This document shows, piece after piece, positions 7,826 to 15,169 of a DNA stretch of 17,382 nt; within the stretch, counting starts at the first letter, position 1; every line of letters starts with the position of its first letter. The DNA comes from CAZJAH01 sp964544155 (GTDB taxonomy: Bacteria > Bacteroidota > Ignavibacteria > Kapaibacteriales > UBA2268): positions 1 through 17,382 of the forward strand of contig CAZJAH010000053.1 in NCBI GenBank assembly GCA_964544155.1. The letters are read 5' to 3'. The notes beneath the pieces were generated by a model. It was not told where the DNA came from. It searched no databases and saw only the letters and a program-made list of their open reading frames with translations. The translations under genes were made by a program, and so were the position numbers.

Positions 7826-9163
7826 ATGGACAAAGAACAGCTTATATACGAATTTTTAGACGGCACACTAAGCCGCGAGGAAGAGCAGGAGCTTTACGCT
7901 ATGATATCCTCCAATGAGGATATGCAGGCCGAGCTAAAGCAGCAGCTTGCCCTGAAAAATGCCGTCAAAAGCGATAAAAAGGCATTCACTCCCAAAGCTG
8001 AAAACGCTGAAAAAATATTCAGCGAGCTTGGATTTACCGGCACGGGAGCTTCATCAGGAGCAGCCGGCGCTGGATTCTTTACCAAGTACGGCCAGGGCCT
8101 TATCGCGGGCGCGGCTTCTTCCATACTTACTTTTGTCGCCGCCTTTCTGCTGTTTCAAGTAGGTGAGAATGGCTCGAATAAGAGCGATAGTACTTTATTG
8201 AACAGTAACAATACGGAGTTTATTCAGGAAAAAACTCAAGAAGATAGTCAAAATATGAATTCCGGCTCAACCGCTTCCGGCTCTATACCTTTATTTAAAT
8301 CTGAAGGATCAGAACGGGAGAATTCAGGCAGCGGGACTAATTCAAAAGATTTATATTCTGCCAATAGAAAAAATTTATCAAAGCAAAATACTGTTTTGAA
8401 CCTAAGCAGGAATGAAATTTCTACTGAGAACGCAATAAATGATGTTGATAATAATTCTACCCGTGATATTTCCGCTATTAATAATGGTAGCGAAAGAATA
8501 ATCATGCCTGCGGAAAACTACCTGCCGCTAATCGCTGAATGGATCAAGTCAGGATCGGGCGCTCCAAGAAAGATCATCCTATTGCCATATAGCAGCAGCG
8601 GGGCTTATCCTGATGGTAACGGATTTAATAATGATAGTGAGTTACCTAAAGGAAGTAAAGGAAAGTTCTCCCTTGAAGTCAGGGGATCGGAATATTCTTA
8701 TAATAACCCCGATGATGTTTACCCTGACAGGGATATTATGTTTAATAACAGTTCCGTGGCACTGGTGTTCGATATATCTGACGGTTTCTCGCTCGCCGCG
8801 GATTACCGCAGGGAAAATTTCTTCCAGGAATACACCGGTACAGATGACGGAAGGGATTATGCCTACTCGCAGATACCGAATTTTGAGACTTTCGCCCTGG
8901 CGATGAGGTATTATCCCGGCTTTTTGTGTTTTTCGGGATACAGGCTATACCTGGAAAGCCAGGCCGGAATCAACGACGCCGGCCCTGTGCTGCGCTTAGC
9001 TTTGGGAAATGAATTTGGCTTATCCGATAATTTACGCCTATTGCTCAGCCTTGATTACAGCAGGCTTTGGTTCCATCATGATTCGGAAAGCGGACGGGGC
9101 GATTTCATTAGCGATAAGCCGGGCGTACATATAGGTGTTAAATATTATCCGGGATTATTCTAA
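7826..9163 (+). CDS. Dual-membrane-spanning anti-sigma factor (Dma-like): cytoplasmic anti-sigma domain, one TM helix, long linker, C-terminal beta-barrel
   Basis: The protein has 445 residues. Residues 1-60 form a helical, charged segment (IYEFLDGTLSREEEQELYAMI) typical of FCB-group anti-sigma proteins; it has no Cys or His, so it is not a zinc-binding (ZAS) type. A single hydrophobic helix follows at about 90-112 (GLIAGAASSILTFVAAFLLF). Residues about 113-277 are rich in Ser, Asn, Gly and charged residues and look disordered. Residues about 278-445 alternate polar and hydrophobic residues in amphipathic strands (FSLEVRGSEYSY, SSVALVFDISDGFSLAADYR, ETFALAMRYYPGF, DNLRLLLSLDYSRLWF, GVHIGVKYYPGLF) and end in Phe, like outer-membrane barrels of about eight strands. 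The layout matches the Dma proteins reported in Bacteroides thetaiotaomicron, which anchor in both membranes, bind an ECF sigma factor and influence outer-membrane vesicle formation (recalled, not checked). Its position right after the sigma gene supports this. The signal sensed is unknown. Confidence 0.85.
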   Translation: MDKEQLIYEFLDGTLSREEEQELYAMISSNEDMQAELKQQLALKNAVKSDKKAFTPKAENAEKIFSELGFTGTGASSGAAGAGFFTKYGQGLIAGAASSILTFVAAFLLFQVGENGSNKSDSTLLNSNNTEFIQEKTQEDSQNMNSGSTASGSIPLFKSEGSERENSGSGTNSKDLYSANRKNLSKQNTVLNLSRNEISTENAINDVDNNSTRDISAINNGSERIIMPAENYLPLIAEWIKSGSGAPRKIILLPYSSSGAYPDGNGFNNDSELPKGSKGKFSLEVRGSEYSYNNPDDVYPDRDIMFNNSSVALVFDISDGFSLAADYRRENFFQEYTGTDDGRDYAYSQIPNFETFALAMRYYPGFLCFSGYRLYLESQAGINDAGPVLRLALGNEFGLSDNLRLLLSLDYSRLWFHHDSESGRGDFISDKPGVHIGVKYYPGLF

Positions 9164-9819
9164 TGAAAATACTTAGCATAATATTTTTGTTTTGGGCAAT
9201 TTTAGCTGTTTATTCCTGCGATGATTCTTACGGCCTGGATAGCAATGTTATCGAAAAAGATATTACAAAGGAGTTAGCAAGGGATACGGCAGTTTATGTA
9301 ATATCACAGTATGAGATTGACAACTTCGAATGTCAGGTCAACTATTATTGGACAGTTGATAATTCAGGTAATCCCCAAGATACCTTGCTTATCCAAGATA
9401 ACTGGAATGAAACAGCGCATACTATTGAAATGATATTAATGGAATACCGTGAAGATGGCAAGGTGGAATCATTCGAGATCGCTTTTTCAGGCGGACATGA
9501 AATTGATTATATTATCAAGACATATAGAGTGCAGAAACCTTTTTATATAGTTTCTGATGTAGAATTCACACTGCAGGATATAATTATTAATCAAGATACA
9601 GAATATACCGGTTTGCCGGTTGCCTATCAATACCGAGTATTGACTGACCCAAATAGTGGCGGAAAGCAGAACGAGGTAACAAGTATTCTGAATTATATGA
9701 TAGAGGACCTCCGGGAACAATATATGTTAACCATAAATCTTGAATCGGTATTCTATCATGAAAAAGACTTTAAAGCCGAGATAAACATGAGTTTTTCATC
9801 AATAATTAGTAAAGAATAA
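9163..9819 (+). CDS. Putative small lipoprotein translationally coupled to the anti-sigma gene
   Basis: The 218-residue product begins with a lipoprotein-like signal (MKILSIIFLFWAILAVYSC); Cys19 is the likely lipidated residue, although Tyr at -2 makes the lipobox atypical. Two Asp follow the Cys; acidic residues just after the Cys are a feature of surface-export signals of some Bacteroidota lipoproteins, so surface exposure is possible. The rest is acidic and rich in predicted beta strands (VNYYWTVDNSGNP, HTIEMILMEY, YMLTINLESVFYH), with no family I recognise. Its ATG overlaps the stop codon of the anti-sigma gene (TAATG), which implies translational coupling and a shared function. It could be a periplasmic or surface partner of the anti-sigma barrel, or a ligand-binding accessory; both are inference. 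NigD-like lipoproteins were considered but I see no clear match. Confidence 0.75.
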   Translation: MKILSIIFLFWAILAVYSCDDSYGLDSNVIEKDITKELARDTAVYVISQYEIDNFECQVNYYWTVDNSGNPQDTLLIQDNWNETAHTIEMILMEYREDGKVESFEIAFSGGHEIDYIIKTYRVQKPFYIVSDVEFTLQDIIINQDTEYTGLPVAYQYRVLTDPNSGGKQNEVTSILNYMIEDLREQYMLTINLESVFYHEKDFKAEINMSFSSIISKE

Positions 9820-9903
9820 TTCTAAGTAATGAGCAAATCATAATTATTAGTCTTTTATTCCCCAAAACCTCTATGAATATTAACATGCTGTTAATTATAA
9901 TTA

Positions 9904-9935
9904 ATTGGAGGCAAATAAATTTTGTTCTAATATTG
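9904..9935 (+). promoter_or_regulatory. Candidate Bacteroidota-type promoter for the porin-like gene
   Basis: ATTG (9904-9907) and TAATATTG (9928-9935) are each one base away from the TTTG and TAnnTTTG boxes, with a 20-base spacer (consensus 19). The predicted start is near 9942, about 36 bases before the start codon. The 158-base gap to the upstream lipoprotein gene makes a separate promoter plausible. Confidence 0.35.
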
Positions 9936-9977
9936 CGCTTGTGAAAAGGGTAACATTAATTTAATGGAGGCGAAATT

Positions 9978-11195
9978 ATGAACAAAACAATACTTGTTTA
10001 CACCATTTTGTTTTTTACAACTGCCACAGCATGGGCACAGAATGATTTCGGGATTGATTTCCACGGCTTTGTAAAAACTGATGTATTCTATGATACCAGG
10101 CAAACTGTGGATATTAGAGAAGGCCATTTCCTTCTTTATCCAAAAAATGAACTTCTAGATAATAACGGCGAGGATATTAACGCTAATCCTGAGTTCAATA
10201 TCCTTTCTATACAGTCGAGGCTTACAGGAAAGATAAAAGCTCCCGATTTCCTCGGCGCTAAATCATCAGGCGTAATAGAGGGGGCTTTCTTTGGGCATTC
10301 CGAAGGTGACGTTAACGGCTTCAGGCTTCGCCACGCCTTTGTGAAACTTGACTGGGAGAACACCAGCCTCCTGGTTGGCCAAACCTGGAATCCGCTTTTT
10401 ATCACGGACATGTTCCCGAATGTTGTATCATTCAATACAGGCGTTCCTTTCCAGCCATTCTCCAGGAACCCGCAGGTAAGGGTATGGCAGAGGTTCAGCG
10501 ATTTCCACGTATCGCTCGCCGCGCATACGCAGAGAGATTTCACCAGCCTGGGCCCCGACGGCGGCAGCTTTAAATATATACGCAACGCCGCTATGCCCAC
10601 ATTGGCCATGAATTTAGACTACGTCACTGAAAACTTCCATATTGGCGTTGCCGGTGAATATAAAACAATCAAACCGATGATATACAAAGGCGTACCCACT
10701 ATTGAAGTAATTGAAGAAACACTCTCCTCAACTGCGTTTGAAGGCTATATGCGCTTTAATACCGGCGACCTCAAGGTAAGCCTTCTCGGCCTTATGGGCG
10801 AGAATATGTCAGACCTGGTAATGCTTGGAGGTTACGGCCTAAAAAAGAATATCGATGTTGACGTAATTGAATACGCGCCGATTAAAACAATGTCGGGCCT
10901 GATCGATATAACTTACGGAAAAGAGTTCGTTGTTGGACTTTTTGGCGGATACACAAAGAACATGGGCAGCGATGAAGAACTAAACGCCGATATGGTATGG
11001 ACAAGGGGCAAGGATATTGAGTCCGTTATAAGAGTATCACCCAGGGCATGGTATCAGACCGGTAAAACAAGGTTCGCCTGCGAAATCGAGTACACAGCGG
11101 CAGCCTATGGTACACCGAATTCAAAATTTGAAGTTGAAAATTCCGAAATGGTTAACAATATAAGAATACTTTTCGGAGCGTATTTATTTTTCTAA
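9978..11195 (+). CDS. Porin-like outer-membrane beta-barrel protein
   Basis: The 405-residue product has a signal peptide (MNKTILVYTILFFTTATAWA, cleaved before Gln21) and a strong GGAGG ribosome site 7 bases before the ATG. The mature part is a run of amphipathic strands ending in ILFGAYLFF, with the terminal aromatic residue typical of Bam-assembled barrels. FHGFVKTDVFYDT near the N-terminus and FRLRHAFVKLDWENTSLLVGQTWNPLF at about 115-141 resemble DcaP-like and related trimeric porins, which take up small anionic or aromatic compounds. The substrate cannot be read from the sequence. It lies downstream of the sigma/anti-sigma operon but has its own leader, and I see no ECF-type element in front of it. 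A bidirectional terminator follows. Confidence 0.8.
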   Translation: MNKTILVYTILFFTTATAWAQNDFGIDFHGFVKTDVFYDTRQTVDIREGHFLLYPKNELLDNNGEDINANPEFNILSIQSRLTGKIKAPDFLGAKSSGVIEGAFFGHSEGDVNGFRLRHAFVKLDWENTSLLVGQTWNPLFITDMFPNVVSFNTGVPFQPFSRNPQVRVWQRFSDFHVSLAAHTQRDFTSLGPDGGSFKYIRNAAMPTLAMNLDYVTENFHIGVAGEYKTIKPMIYKGVPTIEVIEETLSSTAFEGYMRFNTGDLKVSLLGLMGENMSDLVMLGGYGLKKNIDVDVIEYAPIKTMSGLIDITYGKEFVVGLFGGYTKNMGSDEELNADMVWTRGKDIESVIRVSPRAWYQTGKTRFACEIEYTAAAYGTPNSKFEVENSEMVNNIRILFGAYLFF

Positions 11196-11210
11196 TTAGA
11201 AATTTTGTAG

Positions 11211-11250
11211 AAAAAAAAGAAGCTCCGTTGATAAAGCGGAGCTTTTTTTT
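11211..11250. terminator. Bidirectional rho-independent terminator between convergent genes
   Basis: AAGCTCCG (11220-11227) pairs perfectly with CGGAGCTT (11237-11244) around a 9-base loop. A run of eight A precedes it and a run of T follows, so either strand gives a hairpin plus U-tract. It can end the porin transcript (plus) and the thioredoxin-domain transcript (minus). Confidence 0.9.
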
Positions 11251-11261
11251 AATATGGGGGG

Positions 11262-11350
11262 GAGTGTCTGCGCAGATTTCCGGGTTGAATTATTTTTACC
11301 GCACACCACCCCGACACGCTTTCAGCGTACCACCCCTCCTCAGAGTGTCT
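11262..11350. repeat. Small repeat-like intergenic element with direct repeats and a hairpin
   Basis: Two copies of ACCACCCC (11305-11312 and 11329-11336) flank a hairpin, ACGCT-TTC-AGCGT (11316-11328). An outer 8-base direct repeat, GAGTGTCT (11262-11269 and 11343-11350), encloses the block, and a run of seven G lies just to the left. The GGGGTGG-hairpin-GGGGTGG form on the minus strand resembles short dispersed intergenic repeats I recall from Bacteroidota and Ignavibacteria genomes; copy number cannot be tested from one window. Confidence 0.4.
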
Positions 11351-11355
11351 TATGC

Positions 11356-13299
11356 TTATCTGCCGGCTTCGTTCTTTTGCACCATTTTTTTCAGCAGGTT
11401 TACCCTGTCGAAACAGGCAATCATGAAATCGTCTATGTTGGAATAGCCCTCGTATTTGAAGCGCAGGTAGCCTTCTTCATCAAGAAATACTGTCACAGGA
11501 AGACCGGTAATGCCAAATCTGCGCGGAAGTACGTCAAGGTCGTCATAAGCCACAGGGAATCTGGATTCCACGTCTTTGAGGAAATTCTTTATTGCCTGCT
11601 CTCGATCGGCGGACTGTTCCCAAATATTTACGGCTACGACTTCCACATCGGGGTCTTCATCGTATTCGCTGTAAAGTGAATCAACAGCAGGCATCATTGC
11701 CTGGCATGGCCCGCACCATGAAGCCCAAAAGTTCATAATCGTTATCTTGCCGCGCAGGTCTATCAGGTCGATTATCCTGCCGTCCAATGTTTTGAGTACG
11801 CCGGCTTCCGGCTTATAGTCAAGCATTTTATACTTAAGTTCGGTTAGCCTTCTGTCCTGAGCCTTTGCCAGCAGAGAATCGAGCGCCTGATTGTAAAGGC
11901 TGTCATCCACTGCGTTCAGCTTTTTAAAATGAAGTTCAAAAGCTTTAACAATATTATCGGTCATTTTCGAGTTAGTAATCGCCCTTGCAGAATAATCAAG
12001 AGCTAGGCTGTCGCGGTCGAGTTCATCAGCGGTGGTAAGCAGTTTTTCGTAAAGGGATTCAGGCGTGTTATATTGTTGAAGGCGCAAAGCGGATTCGTAC
12101 ATATTCATGGCTTTAAGGTTATCGCCGTCAATAAGATAAAGGTCGCCGCCTGTCTCTGCAATGCTGCCGTAAACTGCCATCTTGTTCTTACGCCATTCGT
12201 GGCTGGTGTAATACTGTGGTTTATCAGCCATGAGCAATGAATCCGGCGGCAATTTCCCACCCCAGATTTCACTGAAAATACTCAATGCAGTATCTATTCT
12301 TTCTGACGGCCTGAGGTCCTGGAGAAGATCTTTATCCGTGGCGATTTCGTATGCTATCCTGGCATAGATGGCATCAGGTACGTCATCTATCTTTTCGAGT
12401 TCATTAAGCAGAATTGTAGCATTATTAATCTGGAAAAATGCCGATGCAAATGCTGAAAAAACTTCCGGCCTTTTATCAGATCGGGGGAATCTGTCAAAAA
12501 ATTCTTTGCACTTTACAGCAAAATCCTTAATGGAACTAGCCTGAGATATTTCCGTCATAAGCTGCTCTTCTGCCAGCTCGCTGTTTGGATTATTCTCAAT
12601 AAACTTCTTTTCAATTTCCTGAGCCCTGTCGTTAAAGTTCAGAGTTTTCAGCGCCCTGCTTACGGCTCTGACCTCATTTTCACTATCAGGGTTGTATTCA
12701 CCTTCGAGAAGTTCATTGAGCCGGCTTTCAAAGGCTTCACGGCTCAGCCTTTTTGTATCAAAAAGAAGTGAAGCAAGGCCGATTTTGGCTGTTAGATTTT
12801 CGGGATAAAGCTCGATCTCACTCTCAAGATTGCTGATTGCTTTATTCAGGTTTGTCATGCGGTTGAAATATTCAGGATAATTTCCCATATAGCTGAGGCC
12901 TTTCTTCAGATACGCGGATTTCACCGGCCAGCCTTCCTCATGCACCATAATATCCCAGAAGCTTCCCTTATTATCATCCTCTACATTATAGTAGGTATCA
13001 TTGCCGTCAATTTTAATAAGCAGAAAAACGGCTTTATCGGGAAGAGTGAATTTGCCGGTTGCCAATTCCTCTGTAACCGGCCTTAGTTCAATCGAAAAGG
13101 CATCGGGCATGTTCTTGTCAGGCTCAAAGCTGTAAATAAAGGCTCTGTACTGCTGATCGGGATACCTGCCGTCGGGAGTATAATTAATTGTAATTTCGGA
13201 AAACCTTTCAGGCTGCTCCGGGCTGATCTTAAGTTCACCCGCCTTCAATGATACACCGGCAAATATTAAGCTGATCAATAGCAATATAGGTTTTCTCAT
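11356..13299 (-). CDS. Secreted TlpA/ResA-like thioredoxin-domain protein with long N-terminal helical region
   Basis: The 647-residue protein begins with a signal peptide (MRKPILLLISLIFAGVSLKA). Residues about 22-120 look like a beta-sandwich (FSEITINYTPDG, YRAFIYSFEPD). Residues about 125-490 are mostly helical, charged and of uneven TPR-like character. Residues about 497-647 are a TlpA-type thioredoxin domain: GRIIDLIDLRGKITIMNFWASWCGPC with the redox pair Cys529/Cys532, and the cis-Pro loop GLPVTVF (Pro601). Thiol reduction or exchange in the envelope is expected from the family. The large N-terminal extension is far longer than ordinary TlpA proteins (about 150-200 residues) and probably positions or selects the substrate, which is inference. 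The gene converges on the porin-like gene and is preceded by 133 bases without a clear promoter. Confidence 0.85.
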   Translation of the reverse strand: MRKPILLLISLIFAGVSLKAGELKISPEQPERFSEITINYTPDGRYPDQQYRAFIYSFEPDKNMPDAFSIELRPVTEELATGKFTLPDKAVFLLIKIDGNDTYYNVEDDNKGSFWDIMVHEEGWPVKSAYLKKGLSYMGNYPEYFNRMTNLNKAISNLESEIELYPENLTAKIGLASLLFDTKRLSREAFESRLNELLEGEYNPDSENEVRAVSRALKTLNFNDRAQEIEKKFIENNPNSELAEEQLMTEISQASSIKDFAVKCKEFFDRFPRSDKRPEVFSAFASAFFQINNATILLNELEKIDDVPDAIYARIAYEIATDKDLLQDLRPSERIDTALSIFSEIWGGKLPPDSLLMADKPQYYTSHEWRKNKMAVYGSIAETGGDLYLIDGDNLKAMNMYESALRLQQYNTPESLYEKLLTTADELDRDSLALDYSARAITNSKMTDNIVKAFELHFKKLNAVDDSLYNQALDSLLAKAQDRRLTELKYKMLDYKPEAGVLKTLDGRIIDLIDLRGKITIMNFWASWCGPCQAMMPAVDSLYSEYDEDPDVEVVAVNIWEQSADREQAIKNFLKDVESRFPVAYDDLDVLPRRFGITGLPVTVFLDEEGYLRFKYEGYSNIDDFMIACFDRVNLLKKMVQKNEAGR

Positions 13300-13432
13300 G
13301 GGATTATCCGTGTTATTATGTTAAATTTATTTTCATTCAAAAATCTGTTTATCTTCATTTTTCAACTAAAATAAGCTAAATTTACTATCAAATAAATAAA
13401 CTGTTCATTAATTCAAACGAAAAAACCATTTA

Positions 13433-14314
13433 TTAGTTACCTATCTCCACATCAGGCAGTTTATGGAGCCGGGTTAATTTTTTCTTCAAATATTCATAAG
13501 CTTCTTCAGGAGTATCGGCGAAAACAAAAAGATCAAGATCCGCTTTGGCGATCATACCCATATCTACCAGAAATTCGAAGTTTATCAGCTTTTTCCAGAA
13601 CTGTGAATTGTACAAGATTATTGGAATCGGCCTGGTAATTTTCTGTGTTTGAATCAAAGTAAGCAGCTCCATTATTTCATCGAGTGTGCCGAAACCGCCG
13701 GGCATTGCAACAATAGCTTTGCAAAGATAGACAAACCAGAACTTCCGCATAAAAAAGTAGTGGAATTCAAAATTCAGATCCGGGGTAATATAGCTGTTAG
13801 GCGCCTGCTCGAATGGCAGGCTGATATTTAGACCGATCGTAGGGCTCTTAGCGCGCTGAGCGCCGCGGTTGGCTGCTTCCATCATGCCTGGGCCGCCGCC
13901 CGAACAGATGTAGAATCTTTTATCTTTAGGCAGCTTCATCGACCACTTTGCCAACATTTCCGACATATCCACACAGTCTGTATAGCTTTGCGTAATTATA
14001 TGCTTGTTTTTGAGTAGAGCCATTTCTTTCTTAAGCAGTTCTTTCTCTTCAACAGTAGCATTATTCCATTTTTTTTCCAGGAATTGCAATTCCGTTTGAT
14101 AATCCTCTTCTGAAAAAGACCTGGCCGATCCGTAAACCACGATAGTATTTCTGATACCGTATTTCCTGAAATACTGCTCCGGATAAAGATATTCGGAGAG
14201 AATTCGGATGATTCTGCCGTCGCTGCTGTGAATAAATTCCTGATTGTCATAAGCTTTTAGAGCCTTTGGGAGGCTTTCTCTAAGGGCAGGAGAATCTTTC
14301 TTTGTTACTTTCAT
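13433..14314 (-). CDS. LOG-family (TIGR00730) Rossmann-fold protein, putative nucleotide phosphoribohydrolase
   Basis: I start this gene at the ATG at 14314 rather than a TTG nine codons upstream, giving 293 residues. The LOG signature is complete: SGGGPGMMEAANRGA (about 138-152) and PGGFGTLDEIMELLT (about 205-219), with the conserved MRK (189-191) between them. Proteins of this fold, long misnamed lysine decarboxylases, cleave nucleoside 5'-monophosphates (cytokinin-type or other) to free base and ribose phosphate; the real substrate here is unknown. A charged helical insertion (about 68-105) after the first strand (NTIVVYGSAR) is typical of the longer bacterial LOG subgroup, so the length is normal for that subgroup. 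It lies 54 bases downstream of the short-chain dehydrogenase gene on the same strand, so co-transcription is likely. Confidence 0.9.
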   Translation of the reverse strand: MKVTKKDSPALRESLPKALKAYDNQEFIHSSDGRIIRILSEYLYPEQYFRKYGIRNTIVVYGSARSFSEEDYQTELQFLEKKWNNATVEEKELLKKEMALLKNKHIITQSYTDCVDMSEMLAKWSMKLPKDKRFYICSGGGPGMMEAANRGAQRAKSPTIGLNISLPFEQAPNSYITPDLNFEFHYFFMRKFWFVYLCKAIVAMPGGFGTLDEIMELLTLIQTQKITRPIPIILYNSQFWKKLINFEFLVDMGMIAKADLDLFVFADTPEEAYEYLKKKLTRLHKLPDVEIGN

Positions 14315-14368
14315 GTTATTCCGTAAAAAAAATGAGTTCAACTATCAATATCATGCAAATATAATTAA

Positions 14369-15094
14369 TTATCTCGCATGGTGATAGCCGCCGTCTACGG
14401 ATATTATCTGCCCTGTAATATACATACTCGCTGTAGCAAAGAAATACACGGCGTCAAAAATATCCATAACATTACCGTGGCGGCGCATCGGGATACGCTT
14501 TTCTGGTATTACAGGCGAATCCTCAGCGGCAGCCTCACCGGGTATAATTATCGACCCCGGGCACACAGCGTTAACGGCAATACCCGGCGCCAGTTCCAGC
14601 GAAAGGGCCTTTGTAAGCTGGATGAGGCCGGCCTTGGATACATTATAGGGGATGCGCCGCGGCCATACTTCCAAACCTCCGAGGGAAGCTATATTCACTA
14701 TCCTCGAATTTTGAGATGATAATTTTGAAAAAAGTTTAGCGCTGTAAAACTGGCCGCGAAGGTTGACTTCCTGAGCTTCATCCCAGAACTGCTCTGTTAT
14801 ATCCTGAATGGGCATAGCCAGAGGGAATATCCCGGCATTATTTACAAGAACATCCGGACGGCCTACGGTTTCCACACCTTCATTAAAAGCATTTTCGAGT
14901 TCTTCATAAGAGCGCACATCCGCCTGCACAAGGCCTGCTTTCACATTATATGATTTTACCATCTCATAGGTTTCCTCGGCTAGCTCTTTGGATCTGTTAT
15001 AATGAATAAGCACATTCCAGCCTTTTTTGGCGAATTCGATTGCCAGGGCTTTGCCTATCCTTCTTCCGCTGCCTGTAATAAAAATGTTGGGCAT
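14369..15094 (-). CDS. Short-chain dehydrogenase/reductase, possibly pteridine-reductase-like
   Basis: The ATG at 15094 is preferred to the adjacent GTG because AAGGA lies 5 bases before it, a better distance than to the GTG; this gives 241 residues. The classical SDR features are all present: the nucleotide-binding motif TGSGRRIG (7-14), NNAG (85-88), and the catalytic set Asn111, Ser137, Tyr150 and Lys154 (YNVSK). The C-terminus ITGQIISVDGGYHH is the usual SDR ending. The TGxxRRIG form of the coenzyme loop and an HYNRS after the second strand (about 31-35) resemble pteridine reductases and FolM-type dihydromonapterin reductases, which prefer NADPH, so a pterin substrate is possible but unproven. 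It is divergent from the protease gene, with about 75 bases between starts, and probably shares a transcript with the LOG-family gene downstream. Confidence 0.88.
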   Translation of the reverse strand: MPNIFITGSGRRIGKALAIEFAKKGWNVLIHYNRSKELAEETYEMVKSYNVKAGLVQADVRSYEELENAFNEGVETVGRPDVLVNNAGIFPLAMPIQDITEQFWDEAQEVNLRGQFYSAKLFSKLSSQNSRIVNIASLGGLEVWPRRIPYNVSKAGLIQLTKALSLELAPGIAVNAVCPGSIIIPGEAAAEDSPVIPEKRIPMRRHGNVMDIFDAVYFFATASMYITGQIISVDGGYHHAR

Positions 15095-15169
15095 CACATT
15101 CCTTGTAATTTATTTTTCTAAAAATTGTTTATCTTATATACTGAATTATTCAATTATTACGAGTTAAAA

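Noticed and set aside
7826..8005. Zinc-binding (ZAS) anti-sigma domain
   Set aside because: There are no Cys or His residues in the first 60 positions, so the HxxxCxxC motif is absent.
10136..10609. 157-residue minus-strand ORF opposite the porin-like gene
   Set aside because: It lies entirely inside a gene with a signal peptide and barrel pattern and has no recognisable domain or ribosome site; it is an antisense shadow.
11254..11679. 141-residue plus-strand ORF over the repeat-like element and the end of the thioredoxin-domain gene
   Set aside because: Most of it is antisense to the thioredoxin domain and the rest lies in the repeat-like block; its start also overlaps the run just after a terminator.
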